From assembly GCF_016429015.1 (NCBI RefSeq), contig NZ_JAELTU010000026.1, positions 1-64,000 of the forward strand: 64,000 bases of DNA, in the 5' to 3' direction. Below are positions 18,201-28,896 of this stretch, piece after piece. The stretch is from Rhizobium sp. ASV20. Lineage in GTDB: Bacteria > Pseudomonadota > Alphaproteobacteria > Rhizobiales > Rhizobiaceae. Position 1 is the stretch's first letter, and the number at the start of each line of letters is the position of its first letter. Both the position numbers and the translations under genes were made by a program. Under the pieces are notes generated by a model that saw only the letters and a list, made by a program, of their open reading frames with translations, was not told where the DNA came from and did no database searches.

Positions 18201-20306
18201 TCATTCATAGCGCAAGGCTTCGATCGGATCGAGATTGGAGGCTTTTCGTGCCGGGTAATATCCAAAAAACACGCCCACCATGGCCGCGAAGAGAAATCCC
18301 CCCACAATCGCAGTTACCGACAGCGGTGCTGGCCACTTGAAGAGATGAGCAATGACAAAGGAGACGCATATGCCCATTGCGATACCCGCAACGCCTCCGC
18401 TGACACTCAGAAAAATCGCCTCAGCCAAAAACTGAAGAAGCACATGCAGGCGGCGCGCGCCGATCGCCATTCTCAAGCCGATTTCCCTCGTGCGCTCGGT
18501 GACAGATACCAGCAGGATATTCATGATGCCGATACCGCCGACCAGAAGCGAAATGGAGGCGACGGAGGCAAGTAGAATGGACATGATCCGACTGCTGCTC
18601 TTTGCGGTTTCGGCAAATTGGCTCAGGTTTCGAACATCGAAATCTTTCGTTTCACCCGACTTGATCCCATGTCGGCGGACAAGTGTCTCTGTAATGTCAC
18701 CGATGGCTGCTGAAACCTGGTTGGCGCTCTTGGCCTGAACAAAGATCATGTTCGCAAACCCGATCAGTCTCGGCTGGAGATTGAAGGGGTTTGGTGCTGG
18801 AAGATAGGCCCAGTTGTTGGCGACCTGCGCTTGGCTTGGCGCTGCGGTACCAAGCACCCTACGCTCGGCGGTCGTAAAAGGTATCATGACGATGTCATCC
18901 TGATCCTGGCCAAGGGCCGATTGACCTTTCGCAGCGAACATGCCGATCACGCGCACAGGAACATTCTTGATGCGGATGGTAGAGCCTATTGGATTTGCGG
19001 ACTGCGCAAACAATTGCCGGTAGACGGTTTGGCCTATGACGGCGACCAGATCGGCACGCGTCTCGTTGTCTTCGCTAATCGCTTGACCAACAGCTACATG
19101 CCAGTTCGTGATATCCGGGTAGGACAGGCTCACACCCTGAATGCTGGTCGTCCAATTGCCACTGCCATACTCGACCTGGCCCTGCTGCCTGATCAGATAG
19201 CCGACATCGGCGACCGTACGCTGCTGCCTGATCGCCTTGGCATCCGCTTCGGTGAGGGTGCTTGCGCTTCCAAAACCGCCTCTTACGCCCCCTGATGTCA
19301 GAGCCCCCGGCAAGACAACCACGACATTCGTGCCGAGGCTCTCGATCTGCTTGCTGACAGCGGCGTTTGCCCCCTGACCGACACCGACCATGACGATGAG
19401 TGCGGCGACACCGATAAAGACGCCGAGCATGGTCAAGACGGAGCGCATCATGTTGCGCCTGATCGCCTGAGCCGCCGCACCGACCGTCATCATGCCAAAA
19501 GCCCAGGCGCTGTAGGACGCAGTTGTACTACCTTCAGGGGCCGCCGCGTCGATACGTCTACGGCCCGGTCGCAGATCACCGGACTGGTTCGGCTTGTCCA
19601 CATGCTCATCCGAGATAATGACGCCGTCACGCATCGTCAGAACGCGGTCGGCATAGGCGGCGATATCAGGTTCGTGTGTGACCAGGACAACCGTAAGACC
19701 CTCGTTGCGGTTGAGCGCCACAAGGGTGTCCATGATTTCGTGCGACGTCTTCGTGTCAAGGTTACCTGTGGGCTCATCCGCCAAAAGAAGGCTGGGGCCG
19801 TTAATGAGGGCTCGGGCAATTGCCACGCGCTGCTGCTGTCCACCGGATAGTTGACCAGGAGTATTTCGTTCACGCTCGCCGAGCCCCATCCGCACCAGTG
19901 CCGCCCGACCTCGGTCAGTGCGGCTTATCCCGTCAGCGGGTGCGGAATCCGCATAGTATAGAGGCAGACATACATTCTCGAGGGCGCTTGTGCGAGACAG
20001 CAGGTTGAAGCTCTGGAAGACAAAACCCAGACGCTCACTGCGGATGTGGGCAAGCTCTGGCTCCGAAAGCTCGCTCACATCCACGCCTTCGAAGAAGTAA
20101 CGCCCGTCTGTCGGACGATCAAGAAAGCCGAGAATGGACATCAAGGTCGATTTTCCGGAGCCGGAGGATCCGATAATGGCAACGAATTCGCCCCGTTCCA
20201 AGATCAAATTCGTCGCACGCAGCGCCTTTACTTCCAGATCACCGACGATGAATGTCCGACTGATCGCTTCCAGTTTCAAAACCGGCTGATTAGGGTCGTT
20301 GACCAT
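18201..20306 (-). CDS. macB: MacB-type ABC transporter, fused ATPase and permease
   Basis: A 701-residue protein. The N-terminal ABC ATPase has Walker [10 protein letters not shown], signature LSGGQQQR and Walker [11 protein letters not shown] linker, a first membrane helix ([20 protein letters not shown]), a periplasmic MacB-PCD domain and three C-terminal helices follow. That is the type VII exporter layout. It lies 11 bp after the membrane-fusion protein gene. Known role: MacB drives mechanotransmission of substrates (toxins, lipids, macrolides) through MacA and a TolC-like channel. GAGG precedes the ATG. No outer-membrane channel gene is nearby, so a TolC from elsewhere is presumably used. 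Confidence 0.87.
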   Translation of the reverse strand: MVNDPNQPVLKLEAISRTFIVGDLEVKALRATNLILERGEFVAIIGSSGSGKSTLMSILGFLDRPTDGRYFFEGVDVSELSEPELAHIRSERLGFVFQSFNLLSRTSALENVCLPLYYADSAPADGISRTDRGRAALVRMGLGERERNTPGQLSGGQQQRVAIARALINGPSLLLADEPTGNLDTKTSHEIMDTLVALNRNEGLTVVLVTHEPDIAAYADRVLTMRDGVIISDEHVDKPNQSGDLRPGRRRIDAAAPEGSTTASYSAWAFGMMTVGAAAQAIRRNMMRSVLTMLGVFIGVAALIVMVGVGQGANAAVSKQIESLGTNVVVVLPGALTSGGVRGGFGSASTLTEADAKAIRQQRTVADVGYLIRQQGQVEYGSGNWTTSIQGVSLSYPDITNWHVAVGQAISEDNETRADLVAVIGQTVYRQLFAQSANPIGSTIRIKNVPVRVIGMFAAKGQSALGQDQDDIVMIPFTTAERRVLGTAAPSQAQVANNWAYLPAPNPFNLQPRLIGFANMIFVQAKSANQVSAAIGDITETLVRRHGIKSGETKDFDVRNLSQFAETAKSSSRIMSILLASVASISLLVGGIGIMNILLVSVTERTREIGLRMAIGARRLHVLLQFLAEAIFLSVSGGVAGIAMGICVSFVIAHLFKWPAPLSVTAIVGGFLFAAMVGVFFGYYPARKASNLDPIEALRYE

Positions 20307-20317
20307 AATATATTACC

Positions 20318-21595
20318 TCATGGCCTTGCTGCTTGGACCGCGGAAAGCGAACTTTGAGTGCCGGTTTGTCCTGTAATAGCGGTCTCGCCCGGTTGAAGGT
20401 CGCCTTTGATGATTTCAGTGTAGGTTTCGTCTTCAAGCCCGGTAACGACCGGAACGGAAACCATCTTTCCTCCGCGCAAGACCCAAACAGCAGCTCCGGT
20501 GCCAGCCGTTGCTTGCGGCGTGCCACTCTCAGCATTTGAGCTAGAAACCACGGAGGTGGGCTCAAACTGCAGGGCTTGATTTGGAACGCGAACCACATTG
20601 TCCCTCTTGTCGGTGACGATGCGCAGCGATGCCGTCATACCCGGCTTGAGGGCGAGATCCTGGTTGGCGGCGCCGACCACGGCATCAAACGTCACGACAT
20701 TCTGCACGGTTTGCGGTGACTGCCGCACCTGCGTTATCAGGCCCTCAAAATTTCGACCGGGGAAGGCGTCGACCGTGAACGTCGCCTCTTGCCCGTTGCG
20801 GATCGTTCCGATGTCGCTTTCGCTGACATTTGTGTCGACCTGCATCTTGGTAAGATCACTGGCAATCAGGAATAGCGTCGGGGTCTGGAAGCTGGAGGCA
20901 ACAGTCTGGCCCTGGCTCACATTGCGGGAGACGATAATGCCGTCCACGGGCGAGCGGATGTTTGTGTAGTCCAGGTTGATCTGCGCAGCGGAAAGCTCCG
21001 CCGTTCGTTGATCAATCGTCGCCTGGTCCAACGCGATCTGGGCCTGTGCTTGATCTGTGAGATTTTTGGCAATGTCTACTACGTCTTGAGATACGGCCTT
21101 GGTGTCGACCAGCCTCTGGTCGCGACTATAGTTCAATTGGGTATAAGTCAGGTTCGCTTGATCCTTGTGAAGCTGCGCAACGGCGACGGCCAAGTTCGCC
21201 TCATCCTGGTTGACGATCGCCTGATATGGACGCGGGTCGATGGTCGCGCAAATCTGTCCGGTTTTGACGATCGTGTTGTAGTCGCATTGCAGGTCTTGGA
21301 TGACGCCGGAGACGTAGCTACCAACGACAATAGTAAGTTCCGGATTGATTGTCCCTGTGGCGATGACGTCACGAGAGATCGAACCGCGGGTTACCGGCAC
21401 GGTCGTGTAACTGGCTTGTGCCGTGCGATGACTTGCCCACCACCAAAAACCAAGTGCCAGCAGAACGATTGCTGTCACCATTCCGATCGCGAGCCAATAG
21501 TGTCGAACTTGCTTTCCAACCTTCGGCGCTAAGGGTTCAGGCGCCTTGCCAGCTGCTCCATCTGACCGTGGAGGGTTACTAACCGTTGTGTCCAT
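20318..21595 (-). CDS. macA: MacA-type periplasmic adaptor (HlyD family)
   Basis: A 425-residue protein. One N-terminal membrane helix (WLAIGMVTAIVLLALGFWWW) precedes a membrane-fusion body: lipoyl half-motifs at GTINPELTIVVGSYVSG and SPVDGIIVSRNVSQGQTV, a coiled-coil hairpin between them, and a beta-barrel domain. I chose the ATG at 21595 because GGAG lies 9 nt upstream, rather than the frame start at 21661. It pairs with macB. It lies 174 bp after mgtA on the same strand, so it may belong to the long xfp-mgtA transcript or have its own promoter; no 19-bp element is seen in the gap. Confidence 0.87.
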   Translation of the reverse strand: MDTTVSNPPRSDGAAGKAPEPLAPKVGKQVRHYWLAIGMVTAIVLLALGFWWWASHRTAQASYTTVPVTRGSISRDVIATGTINPELTIVVGSYVSGVIQDLQCDYNTIVKTGQICATIDPRPYQAIVNQDEANLAVAVAQLHKDQANLTYTQLNYSRDQRLVDTKAVSQDVVDIAKNLTDQAQAQIALDQATIDQRTAELSAAQINLDYTNIRSPVDGIIVSRNVSQGQTVASSFQTPTLFLIASDLTKMQVDTNVSESDIGTIRNGQEATFTVDAFPGRNFEGLITQVRQSPQTVQNVVTFDAVVGAANQDLALKPGMTASLRIVTDKRDNVVRVPNQALQFEPTSVVSSSNAESGTPQATAGTGAAVWVLRGGKMVSVPVVTGLEDETYTEIIKGDLQPGETAITGQTGTQSSLSAVQAARP

Positions 21596-21769
21596 GTCTT
21601 TAACTCCACCCGGATGAAGGAACTTTTCCGAACCCGGTATTGCTGCATTGATCTTTCGCAAGAAACGATCTCATTTATCGAAATGGGACTGCAATCCATA
21701 CTGGTGATGAGGTTCGCAAGATTCCGAATTGAGCCTTCCCAATGCACTTCAAAGCCGACAGGACATTTC

Positions 21770-24370
21770 CTACGCGGCTTTTAGGGGTGGCCAAACTGCC
21801 TGACCACCACGCCGGGACACCAGTTTGCTCGTCGTCTTGATGGCCCATGGTTTCACTAGTTCCGCCAGGATCAGGTAGATTAAAACCAGCACGCCGATGC
21901 TGACCAAAACAGCGAAGGGCGGGACCACGAATCCGAACCAGGCTCCAATCGGTGTGAACGGCAGAACTACGGCAACAAACAAGGCCAGCAAGGACGATGC
22001 CGCCAGCATCGGACTGGGCAGGTCGCGCCAGGGTCTTCCATTCGTTCGGATAATGAAAATCACCAGGATCTGGGTCACCATAGATTCGAGGAACCAAGTT
22101 GTGCGGAACTCCTCCGGTGCGGCCTTGAAAACCAATATCAGTATGCCGAAGGTGAGAAAGTCGAACAGCGAAGACAGTGGTCCCATGATCGCGGCGAACC
22201 GGATCAATCCCCGCATATCCCATACTTGCGGCTTGGCCGTCGCTTCCGCCCGAACACCGTCAAACGGAACGCCGACCTCTGAGAAGTCGTAAAGGAGATT
22301 ATTCAGCAGGATCTGCATCGGCAGCATGGGAAGAAACGGCAAGACCAGGGATGCCACGGCCATCGACAGCATGTTGCCGAAGTTGGAGCTTGCGCCCATA
22401 CGGATATATTTGAGGATGTTCGCGAAGGTTCGACGTCCCTCCTCGACACCATCGGCGACAACTTCAAGATCCGAGGCCAGCAGGATCATGTCCGCCGCGG
22501 CCTGGGCAACGCCAGTTGCTCCATCGACTGAAAGCCCGATATCGGCGACTTTCAATGCTGGTGCGTCGTTGATGCCATCGCCGAGGAAGCCCACGACGGC
22601 GCCCCTTGCCTGCAATGCTCTGACGATACGAGACTTCTGGTCCGGCGCCAGTCGACCGAACGCGTCCACCGATTGCACCTGGATCGCGAGTGCCTCATCA
22701 CTCATCGAGGCTATGTCCGCGCCTGACAGGACGCTTTGCGCGCTCAGTCCGACCAGGCCCGCCAATCGCCTCACAACCACCGGGTCATCACCCGACAGGA
22801 TTTTTAGTTTTATACCCGCCGCAGCCAGGCGCGTGATTGCTCCGGCAGCCGTAGGCTTTGGAGGGTCAGCAAAGGCACAGAAACCCTCGAAGATCAGATC
22901 CGTTTCGTCGGATGTTTCGACGTTGCGCACGACGCCCCGCCATGGCCGCGAGGCGACTGCGATCGAGCGAAGACCGTCTTCGGCAAGCGCACGAACTTTC
23001 TCCAACGCGGCCATCCGCTCCTTGTCGCCAATGGCAGACGTAAGGCTGTCGGCGCACTGGCTGCTGCAAAGCGCCAGGACGGCTTCAGGCGCCCCTTTGA
23101 CGATCAAGATCAGCCCTTCTGGCCCATTGGCCAGAACAGAGCCCAAACGCCGGGTGAAATCGAAAGCATGACGGCCAGAAAGCGACCAACCATCGGAAGC
23201 GCCGGCGCTTCCCTTCAGCAGTGCCGCATCGAGAGCGCCGCGATCGCCGCCAAGATTTGCGGCAATCGCGCCCAACTTGGCCGCACGCCCGTTGTCCACC
23301 CCCATCGGATCGAGACTGCTCGCGAGCGTGATTTCGGCGGATGTCAGCGTTCCGGTCTTATCGGTACATAGAACCGACATTGCTCCGAGGTCGTGAATGG
23401 AGGCGAGCCTTTTGACAATGACCTTCCGACCGGCCATGCGAATTGCACCGCGTGACAACGTGACGGTTGTGATCATCGGTAGCAGTTCCGGCGTCAACCC
23501 CACTGCTAAGGCAACCGAAAATAACAGCGTGTCCAGAATGGGCTGGCCTAACAGGGTTCGCGCGGCGACGATGACGACCACCAGCGCAAGCGTCAGCCGC
23601 GCAACCATCAGACCGTATTCACGCAGATCACGTTGAAAAGGGGAGAGAGCTTGTTCTTGCACCAGAGCGGAAGCAGCTGCACCGAAGATTGTCTTCCCGC
23701 CTGTGCCAACGACCAGTGCAATGGCCTCACCGGTCTGCGCCACAGACCCGCGAAACAATGCGTTGGATGCTTCACCAACATTTGATGCCGTGACAGTGCC
23801 CGGCCGTTTTTCAACCGGATAGGGTTCCCCGGTCAACGCCGCTTCGTTCGCAGTGAACGCATTGCCTTCCATGACGAGACCATCGGCGGGAACGATATCG
23901 CCTGCGCGGACCCGGATCATATCCCCAGGAACCACCGCTTCGACCGGCACCTGAACAAAGATCCCGTCGCGTTTGACCTCTGCTTTGAGCGCTACCGACT
24001 TCCTGAGCATTTCCGCGGCTTTGACCGCGTGGCCCTCCTGAACCGTGTCGAGCCCGATCGACAGCACCAGAATGGCGACGATGATCAATCCGCCGGTGAT
24101 GTCTCCAGTTGCTATCGAGACGAAACCCGCGACGAACAGAATGAGCGAGAGCGGCTCCAGCATCCGCCGCATGATGGCCTTGGAAAGCCCGGTAGTTTTC
24201 GTGGTGACGTCGCTGTTGGGGCCATATTCCGTCAGGCGGCTGGTCGCGTCCGCCGTCGTCAGTCCGTCAGTCTTGCAGTGAAGCAAACCGCAAAGCGCTT
24301 CCGGCGACTGCGTCCAGAATGTTGAAAGGGGCGTCGTCTCTGTCTGAAACACAGTGGCTTTGTTGATCAA
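21770..24370 (-). CDS. mgtA: MgtA/MgtB-type magnesium-transporting P-type ATPase
   Basis: An 866-residue P3B ATPase. It has the actuator TGE motif (LTGEPYP, 179-185), the family-typical VGLTPELLPMI, the phosphorylation site DKTGTLT (aspartate 337), a GDGINDAPAL hinge and a six-helix C-terminal membrane domain. Known role: Mg2+ uptake powered by ATP. The only start with an upstream AGAGG is a TTG at 24370. It lies 81 bp after xfp on the same strand, and so probably falls under the element-driven promoter upstream of xfp. Confidence 0.88.
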   Translation of the reverse strand: MINKATVFQTETTPLSTFWTQSPEALCGLLHCKTDGLTTADATSRLTEYGPNSDVTTKTTGLSKAIMRRMLEPLSLILFVAGFVSIATGDITGGLIIVAILVLSIGLDTVQEGHAVKAAEMLRKSVALKAEVKRDGIFVQVPVEAVVPGDMIRVRAGDIVPADGLVMEGNAFTANEAALTGEPYPVEKRPGTVTASNVGEASNALFRGSVAQTGEAIALVVGTGGKTIFGAAASALVQEQALSPFQRDLREYGLMVARLTLALVVVIVAARTLLGQPILDTLLFSVALAVGLTPELLPMITTVTLSRGAIRMAGRKVIVKRLASIHDLGAMSVLCTDKTGTLTSAEITLASSLDPMGVDNGRAAKLGAIAANLGGDRGALDAALLKGSAGASDGWSLSGRHAFDFTRRLGSVLANGPEGLILIVKGAPEAVLALCSSQCADSLTSAIGDKERMAALEKVRALAEDGLRSIAVASRPWRGVVRNVETSDETDLIFEGFCAFADPPKPTAAGAITRLAAAGIKLKILSGDDPVVVRRLAGLVGLSAQSVLSGADIASMSDEALAIQVQSVDAFGRLAPDQKSRIVRALQARGAVVGFLGDGINDAPALKVADIGLSVDGATGVAQAAADMILLASDLEVVADGVEEGRRTFANILKYIRMGASSNFGNMLSMAVASLVLPFLPMLPMQILLNNLLYDFSEVGVPFDGVRAEATAKPQVWDMRGLIRFAAIMGPLSSLFDFLTFGILILVFKAAPEEFRTTWFLESMVTQILVIFIIRTNGRPWRDLPSPMLAASSLLALFVAVVLPFTPIGAWFGFVVPPFAVLVSIGVLVLIYLILAELVKPWAIKTTSKLVSRRGGQAVWPPLKAA

Positions 24371-24451
24371 CTTCTTTTCCTCTGTCGGGTTCCCCTGGCC
24401 AAATCAGAAATACGCCGACGTCCACATTCGGGCACGCGTCCTCGCATGTGA

Positions 24452-26845
24452 TCAATGGCTTTCAGGATGGCCTTGGGATTGTTGGCTCCAGCGCCAATCG
24501 AGAACCTCGGGCATATCGTCGCCATGCTCGCCGATATAAAGCTTGTGACGTTCCATCGTCGCCCAATACCTGGCTTGTTCGTCACGAACACGATCCCTGA
24601 AGCGTGGTATGCGCTCGATCGCATCCAGAGCGAGCTGATAGCGATCGAGATTGTTCAGGACGGTCATGTCGAAGGGTGTTGTCGTGGTGCCCTCCTCCTT
24701 GTAACCGCGAACATGAATGTTGCGATGGTTGTTGCGGCGATATGTCAACTTATGAATGAGCGTCGGATAACCATGGAAGGCAAAGATGACCGGTTTGTCC
24801 TTCGTGAACAAAGCATCGAAATCTTCATCTTCGAGCCCATGCGGATGCTCCGTCTGCGGCTCCAGAACCATAAGATCCACGATGTTGACAACCCGGATAC
24901 GGATGTCGGGGCAGTACTCATGAAGCAGGGTGACGGCAGCCAAGGTCTCAAGTGTGGGCACATCGCCAGCACAAGCCATGACCACATCGGCCTCACCTTC
25001 CCCCTCATTGCCCGCCCATTCCCAGATGCCGGCCCCCGCTGTGCAATGGCGAATAGCCGCGTCGATACCGAGCCATTGCCATTCCGGCTGTTTGCCAGCG
25101 ACAATCACATTGATGTAGCCGCGGCTGCGAAGACAGTGATCGGCGACGGCTAGAAGACAATTTGCATCCGGTGGAAGATAGATGCGTGCAACCTCGGCCT
25201 TCTTGTTGGCAATGTGATCAATGAAACCCGGGTCCTGATGGGAGAAGCCATTGTGATCCTGACGCCAGACATGGGAGGTCAGCAGATAATTTAGCGAGGC
25301 TATCGGTTTGCGCCATTCAATGCCCCTGCTCACCTTCAGCCATTTGGCATGCTGATTTGCCATGGAATCGATGATGTGAATGAAGGCCTCATAGCAGGAA
25401 AAGAAACCGTGGCGACCGGTCAGCAGATAGCCTTCGAGCCAGCCTTGGCAAAGATGCTCGCTGAGCACCTCCATGACGCGTCCGTCCGTGGAAAGATTGA
25501 TGTCAACGGCCTTTGTCTCGGCTATCCATTCCTTGCCCGTCACTTCATAGACGGCCTCCAGCCGGTTCGACGCGGTCTCGTCGGGACCGAAAAGCCTAAA
25601 ATTCTGCTTCGTGAGGTTAAGGCGCATCACGTCACGTAAAAAGCCACCGAGAACACGTGTCGCTTCAGCCTTGATGGCGCCTGGAAGACAGAGGGCTACA
25701 GCATAGTCACGGAAATCCGGCATCGACAGAGGTTTCAGGAGTTCGCCACCATTGGCATGCGGATTGGAACCCATCCGGCGATGACCTTTTGGCGCGATCG
25801 AAGCATATTCTTCGCGAAACTTGCCTGTCGCATCGAAAAGTTCTTCTGGTCGGTAGCTCCGCATCCAGTCTTCGAGTTGTCTGAGATGCTCGGGGTTCTT
25901 GAAATCCGCGATCGGCACCTGATGGGCGCGCCAGGTGTTTTCCACCGGCTTGCCATCGACAAATTTCGGTCCCGTCCACCCTTTGGGGGTCTGAAAGATG
26001 ATCATCGGCCAACGGGGGCGCTCGACCAGTGCCGCTATGTCCTGATCCCGGGCAACCTTCTGGATTCGTCGGATCTTTGCCAGCACAAGGTCAAGCGTAG
26101 TCGCCAGAATTTGATGCACGACAGCAGGATCGTCACCCTCGACAACATGCGGTTCGTAACCATACCCCTCAAACAATCTGGTGAGTTCGGGTCTGCTGAT
26201 CCGTGCGAGAACGGTTGGGTTGGCAATCTTGTATCCGTTCAAGTGAAGGATCGGCAAGACTGCGCCGTCGCGCACCGGATTGAGAAACTTGTTGGAATGC
26301 CAGCTTGTCGCAAGAGCGCCGGTTTCCGCTTCCCCGTCGCCGACAACGCAACTGACGATCAAATCGGGATTGTCAAAGGCGGTGCCATAGGCATGCGCAA
26401 GCGAATAGCCAAGCTCCCCACCTTCGTGAATCGACCCAGGTGTTTCCGGCGAGACATGGCTTGGGATTCCATATGGCCACGAAAACTGGCGAAACAGCCG
26501 ATGCAGCCCGTTACGGCTGCGTTCAACTGCCGGGTAGCGTTCGGTATAGGATCCCTCAAGGTATGTTTGCGCCACGATGCCGGGACCGCCGTGGCCAGGC
26601 CCGATCACATAAATCATGTTAAGGTCATTTTCGGTGATGAGCCGGTTGAGGTGCACATACAGGAAATTCAATCCCGGTGTAGTGCCCCAGTGCCCAAGCA
26701 AGCGCGGCTTGATGTGCTCCATGGTCAAAGGATATTCGAGAAGGGGATTGTCCTTCAAATAGATCTGGCCAACGGACAAATAGTTTGCCGCACGCCAATA
26801 GGCATCCATCTTGTGGAGTACGGATACCGATAAGGTTTGGGACAT
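24452..26845 (-). CDS. xfp: xylulose-5-phosphate/fructose-6-phosphate phosphoketolase
   Basis: A 797-residue thiamine-diphosphate enzyme of normal length. It splits xylulose-5-P or fructose-6-P with phosphate to acetyl-phosphate plus glyceraldehyde-3-P or erythrose-4-P. Visible motifs are [33 protein letters not shown] and the diphosphate-binding GDGEAETG. A strong GAGGAG site precedes the ATG, in a leader (GAGAGCCAAA before ATG) shared with the gene at 29651-30208. Acetate kinase in the same island would turn acetyl-phosphate into ATP, giving an energy bypass that needs no respiration. A copy of the 19-bp element lies about 150 bp upstream. Confidence 0.93.
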   Translation of the reverse strand: MSQTLSVSVLHKMDAYWRAANYLSVGQIYLKDNPLLEYPLTMEHIKPRLLGHWGTTPGLNFLYVHLNRLITENDLNMIYVIGPGHGGPGIVAQTYLEGSYTERYPAVERSRNGLHRLFRQFSWPYGIPSHVSPETPGSIHEGGELGYSLAHAYGTAFDNPDLIVSCVVGDGEAETGALATSWHSNKFLNPVRDGAVLPILHLNGYKIANPTVLARISRPELTRLFEGYGYEPHVVEGDDPAVVHQILATTLDLVLAKIRRIQKVARDQDIAALVERPRWPMIIFQTPKGWTGPKFVDGKPVENTWRAHQVPIADFKNPEHLRQLEDWMRSYRPEELFDATGKFREEYASIAPKGHRRMGSNPHANGGELLKPLSMPDFRDYAVALCLPGAIKAEATRVLGGFLRDVMRLNLTKQNFRLFGPDETASNRLEAVYEVTGKEWIAETKAVDINLSTDGRVMEVLSEHLCQGWLEGYLLTGRHGFFSCYEAFIHIIDSMANQHAKWLKVSRGIEWRKPIASLNYLLTSHVWRQDHNGFSHQDPGFIDHIANKKAEVARIYLPPDANCLLAVADHCLRSRGYINVIVAGKQPEWQWLGIDAAIRHCTAGAGIWEWAGNEGEGEADVVMACAGDVPTLETLAAVTLLHEYCPDIRIRVVNIVDLMVLEPQTEHPHGLEDEDFDALFTKDKPVIFAFHGYPTLIHKLTYRRNNHRNIHVRGYKEEGTTTTPFDMTVLNNLDRYQLALDAIERIPRFRDRVRDEQARYWATMERHKLYIGEHGDDMPEVLDWRWSQQSQGHPESH

Positions 26846-26966
26846 TTTGGCTCTCCTCGAGCGATTGCCCCTTGCGAGGTCGAATATGTGGGAAAATCGG
26901 GTTGACTGCGCAGCGCTTCAGGTCGATCCGAGATCGGATTGGAGACTGACCAATCGTTCTTTGCAC

Positions 26967-27010
26967 AGGGTAGGACGAGATGCAGTGTCGAAGTAGGCTG
27001 GGAATCTACT
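26967..27010 (-). promoter_or_regulatory. 19-bp activator element and -10 box of xfp
   Basis: Element 26992-27010, read on the minus strand: AGTAG-ATTCCCAGC-CTACT. The -10-like TACCCT is at 26972-26967, 19 nt beyond. The outer arms pair perfectly. It points at xfp-mgtA. Confidence 0.7.
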
Positions 27011-27281
27011 CAGTTGAGCACCCGATTCCGTATGCAGCTCTGGCGCAATAAATCCGCGGACGCCGGAACAGATCCTGCCAGAGCGGAAGCGACATAGGCG
27101 CCAACCTCAAAAAGCGTGTACTTTTTGCGTAACGTTTCGAATGGAAGGCTGCCGATATATAGTAAAAACTACTCATGCGCGGCCGTTCATTCACATGCGA
27201 AACCGGATCATCTTTGTGCTGGAAAATCAACAACCGGAAAATCGGTATCTATATTAGAAAGCGCGCGACGCATCACGTCTA

Positions 27282-27300
27282 GGTATTTTCCGAGTTTGTC
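27282..27300 (+). promoter_or_regulatory. 19-bp activator element of the response-regulator operon
   Basis: GGTAT-TTTCCGAGT-TTGTC, pointing at the leader ORF and response regulator. The right arm is weak. The only hexamer at the usual distance is TCATAT (27321-27326), so this is one of the poorer copies. It is divergent from the xfp element. Confidence 0.5.
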
Positions 27301-27384
27301 AGCGGGCGATTTAATTTGCATCATATAGGAGCCGATATTGGCCCAACTCATGCCTCGTAAGTCAAGATTTCCAGGAGCATATCA

Positions 27385-27558
27385 ATGCGCGAAACGCAAA
27401 ACATGTTGACCGAAAATGCACCCGCTCGGCCAGCTACCATCCTTAACAAGCGTCCGATTGCACCGGCGATCGGGTCTGCAGGCTATTTTCTCTCCCAAGA
27501 CAAGAAGCCACGCGCAATAGACCGCCAGACTATTCCATCTATCAAATCCGCGATTTGA
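27385..27558 (+). CDS. 57-residue leader peptide ORF
   Basis: The ATG at 27385 has AGGAG 8 nt upstream, a better site than that of the gene it precedes. The 57-residue product starts MRETQNMLTENAPARPATIL and ends DRQTIPSIKSAI. No family is recognised. Its last codons and stop lie inside a 16-bp hairpin that also contains the response-regulator start codon, 3 bp beyond its stop. Its likely role is to couple or gate translation of the regulator; the peptide could also have its own function. Confidence 0.6.
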   Translation: MRETQNMLTENAPARPATILNKRPIAPAIGSAGYFLSQDKKPRAIDRQTIPSIKSAI

Positions 27559-27567
27559 TAGATGGAA
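27533..27567 (+). promoter_or_regulatory. 16-bp hairpin over a stop and a start codon
   Basis: TTCCATCTATCAAATC (27533-27548) and GATTTGATAGATGGAA (27552-27567) are perfect complements around a 3-nt loop. The right arm holds the TGA of the leader ORF (27556-27558) and the ATG of the regulator (27562-27564). A ribosome finishing the leader would melt it; otherwise the regulator start is buried. No T-run follows, so a terminator is unlikely. Confidence 0.7.
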
Positions 27568-27924
27568 AAGCTCCGTATTCTTCTCATGGAGGATGAAGCC
27601 CTGATATCCATATTTCTCGCGGACCTTCTGGAAGAAATGGGCAATGATGTATGTGGCATCGCAACGACAGAGACCGGTGCGGTCGAAGACGCGCGCAAAC
27701 ACAAGCCAGACCTCCTGATCGTGGACGCCAATTTGCGCGACGGCAGCGGCCTAAACGCCGTTTCCATCATTTTGGGCGATGGTTTTGTGCCCCATATATT
27801 CATGAGCGCAAACCGGCTAACCAACGAGAACCTCAATCCGCGTGCCGTGATCTTGCGAAAGCCATTTTCTGATGCAGCCCTGGAGGGGGCTATAAAGGCG
27901 GCGCTTGCTCACACGCTCGTCTAG
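27562..27924 (+). CDS. single-domain response regulator (receiver only)
   Basis: A 120-residue CheY-like receiver without output domain. It shows the acidic pair in LLMEDEALIS, the phosphorylation aspartate in LLIVDANLRDGSG (about residue 54), the FMSAN switch serine and the RKPF lysine. It lies behind a leader ORF with no ribosome binding site of its own, so translation probably depends on coupling. Known role of such proteins: phosphate shuttle or sink for histidine kinases. The kinase fusion at 54778-59148 is a local candidate partner, by inference only. Confidence 0.82.
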   Translation: MEKLRILLMEDEALISIFLADLLEEMGNDVCGIATTETGAVEDARKHKPDLLIVDANLRDGSGLNAVSIILGDGFVPHIFMSANRLTNENLNPRAVILRKPFSDAALEGAIKAALAHTLV

Positions 27925-28070
27925 TGCGAGGGCAAGTAAAATCGTGGTGAGACCGTCTCTTTTGATTGATCCGCGCGATTGTTCGCCTCGCCCCCCGGTC
28001 GCTTGAACGTCATCCGCAGATGTTGAAGACAGAGTCATTGGTGGTGCGACTTGCTCTCGTCAGAGGAGCA

Positions 28071-28091
28071 GGTGCCGGCAAAGCCGGCACC
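28071..28091. terminator. hairpin between convergent genes
   Basis: GGTGCCGGC (28071-28079) and GCCGGCACC (28083-28091) form a perfect 9-bp stem with an AAA loop. It lies between the end of the response regulator and the end of the BON gene and could stop transcription from both sides. Confidence 0.55.
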
Positions 28092-28120
28092 CTCCCTGGA
28101 AATCTAAGCAACACATACGC

Positions 28121-28390
28121 CTACATGACGGTTATGTCGTTCTGTACGGCAGTTGCACCGGGTGCGGCCCATGCGGTCGCACCGGCCAGCTGCCGGTCAA
28201 CCCATGAATGTGCCGTACCGGTCAGATGAACCTTCCCGCCCTGCGCCGTTACGGTGATGGTCTTCGGGTCGAACCAGGAACGATGCAACGCGTGCCTTAT
28301 GCTGTCGCTGATGTTCTTCTCATTGACCCGCGACCTGATTGCCACCTGATTGGAGACGCCGACCACGCCAAGCAGCGCACGCACATCCCG
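28121..28390 (-). pseudogene. third BON domain, cut off by an in-frame amber codon
   Basis: The frame of the upstream BON gene continues without shift after a TAG at 28393-28391: RDVRALLGVVGVSNQVAI, then a complete BON domain (ISDSIRHALHRSW, VHLTGTAHSWVDRQ). Together the pieces give the ~215-residue, three-BON protein usual in rhizobia. One base change (for example GAG to TAG) explains the break. Independent expression from GTG 28384 lacks a visible ribosome binding site. Confidence 0.75.
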
Positions 28391-28768
28391 CTAGGCAGCT
28401 TCTTTCTGAAAGTGCCAGTCAACCTCACCGGTCAAGGTCACCCAGCCCTTTTCAACCTTGATTCTGATAACATCATTCGGTACTTCCACGTCCCATTCGA
28501 GACGGTTCAGCGCTGCCGCTGCAATCTCCTCGTCGGTTCGCTTGACGCCGATCGCGAGCTTGACTTCAATCTCCTCAGCGACTGCCTTGACGCCCTTGAC
28601 GCGGCGGGCGGCATTCTCGGCAGCAGACTTTTCCATATAAGTATCGACATGTCCGCTCAGCGTGACGACACCGTTATTCGCGGCAACGCCGATATGGGCA
28701 GCCTGGATGCTTGGCTCCCAGCTGAGTTCTTCGGTTACGGACATTTGCAATTGGCTGTCGTTAGTCAT
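28391..28768 (-). CDS. BON-domain protein, truncated after two domains
   Basis: A 125-residue protein with two BON domains (IGVAANNGVVTLSGHVDTY and RIKVEKGWVTLTGEVDW). These small alpha-beta domains bind phospholipid and occur in osmotic and envelope stress proteins such as OsmY. GGAG lies 6 nt before the ATG at 28768. The gene stops at an in-frame TAG, and the third domain follows. A perfect copy of the 19-bp element lies about 155 bp upstream, so the gene belongs to the island regulon. Confidence 0.78.
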   Translation of the reverse strand: MTNDSQLQMSVTEELSWEPSIQAAHIGVAANNGVVTLSGHVDTYMEKSAAENAARRVKGVKAVAEEIEVKLAIGVKRTDEEIAAAALNRLEWDVEVPNDVIRIKVEKGWVTLTGEVDWHFQKEAA

Positions 28769-28896
28769 GATCTTCTCCATTGACGTTCGTGGCGAAGGCA
28801 TCAAGCTGCAAAACAGCGCCGCCTTATATCCACGAAAACAAAGGGCACCGCAGACAGCGCTGAATGCACCATCGATACTGTCCCATTGGCGAGAGG

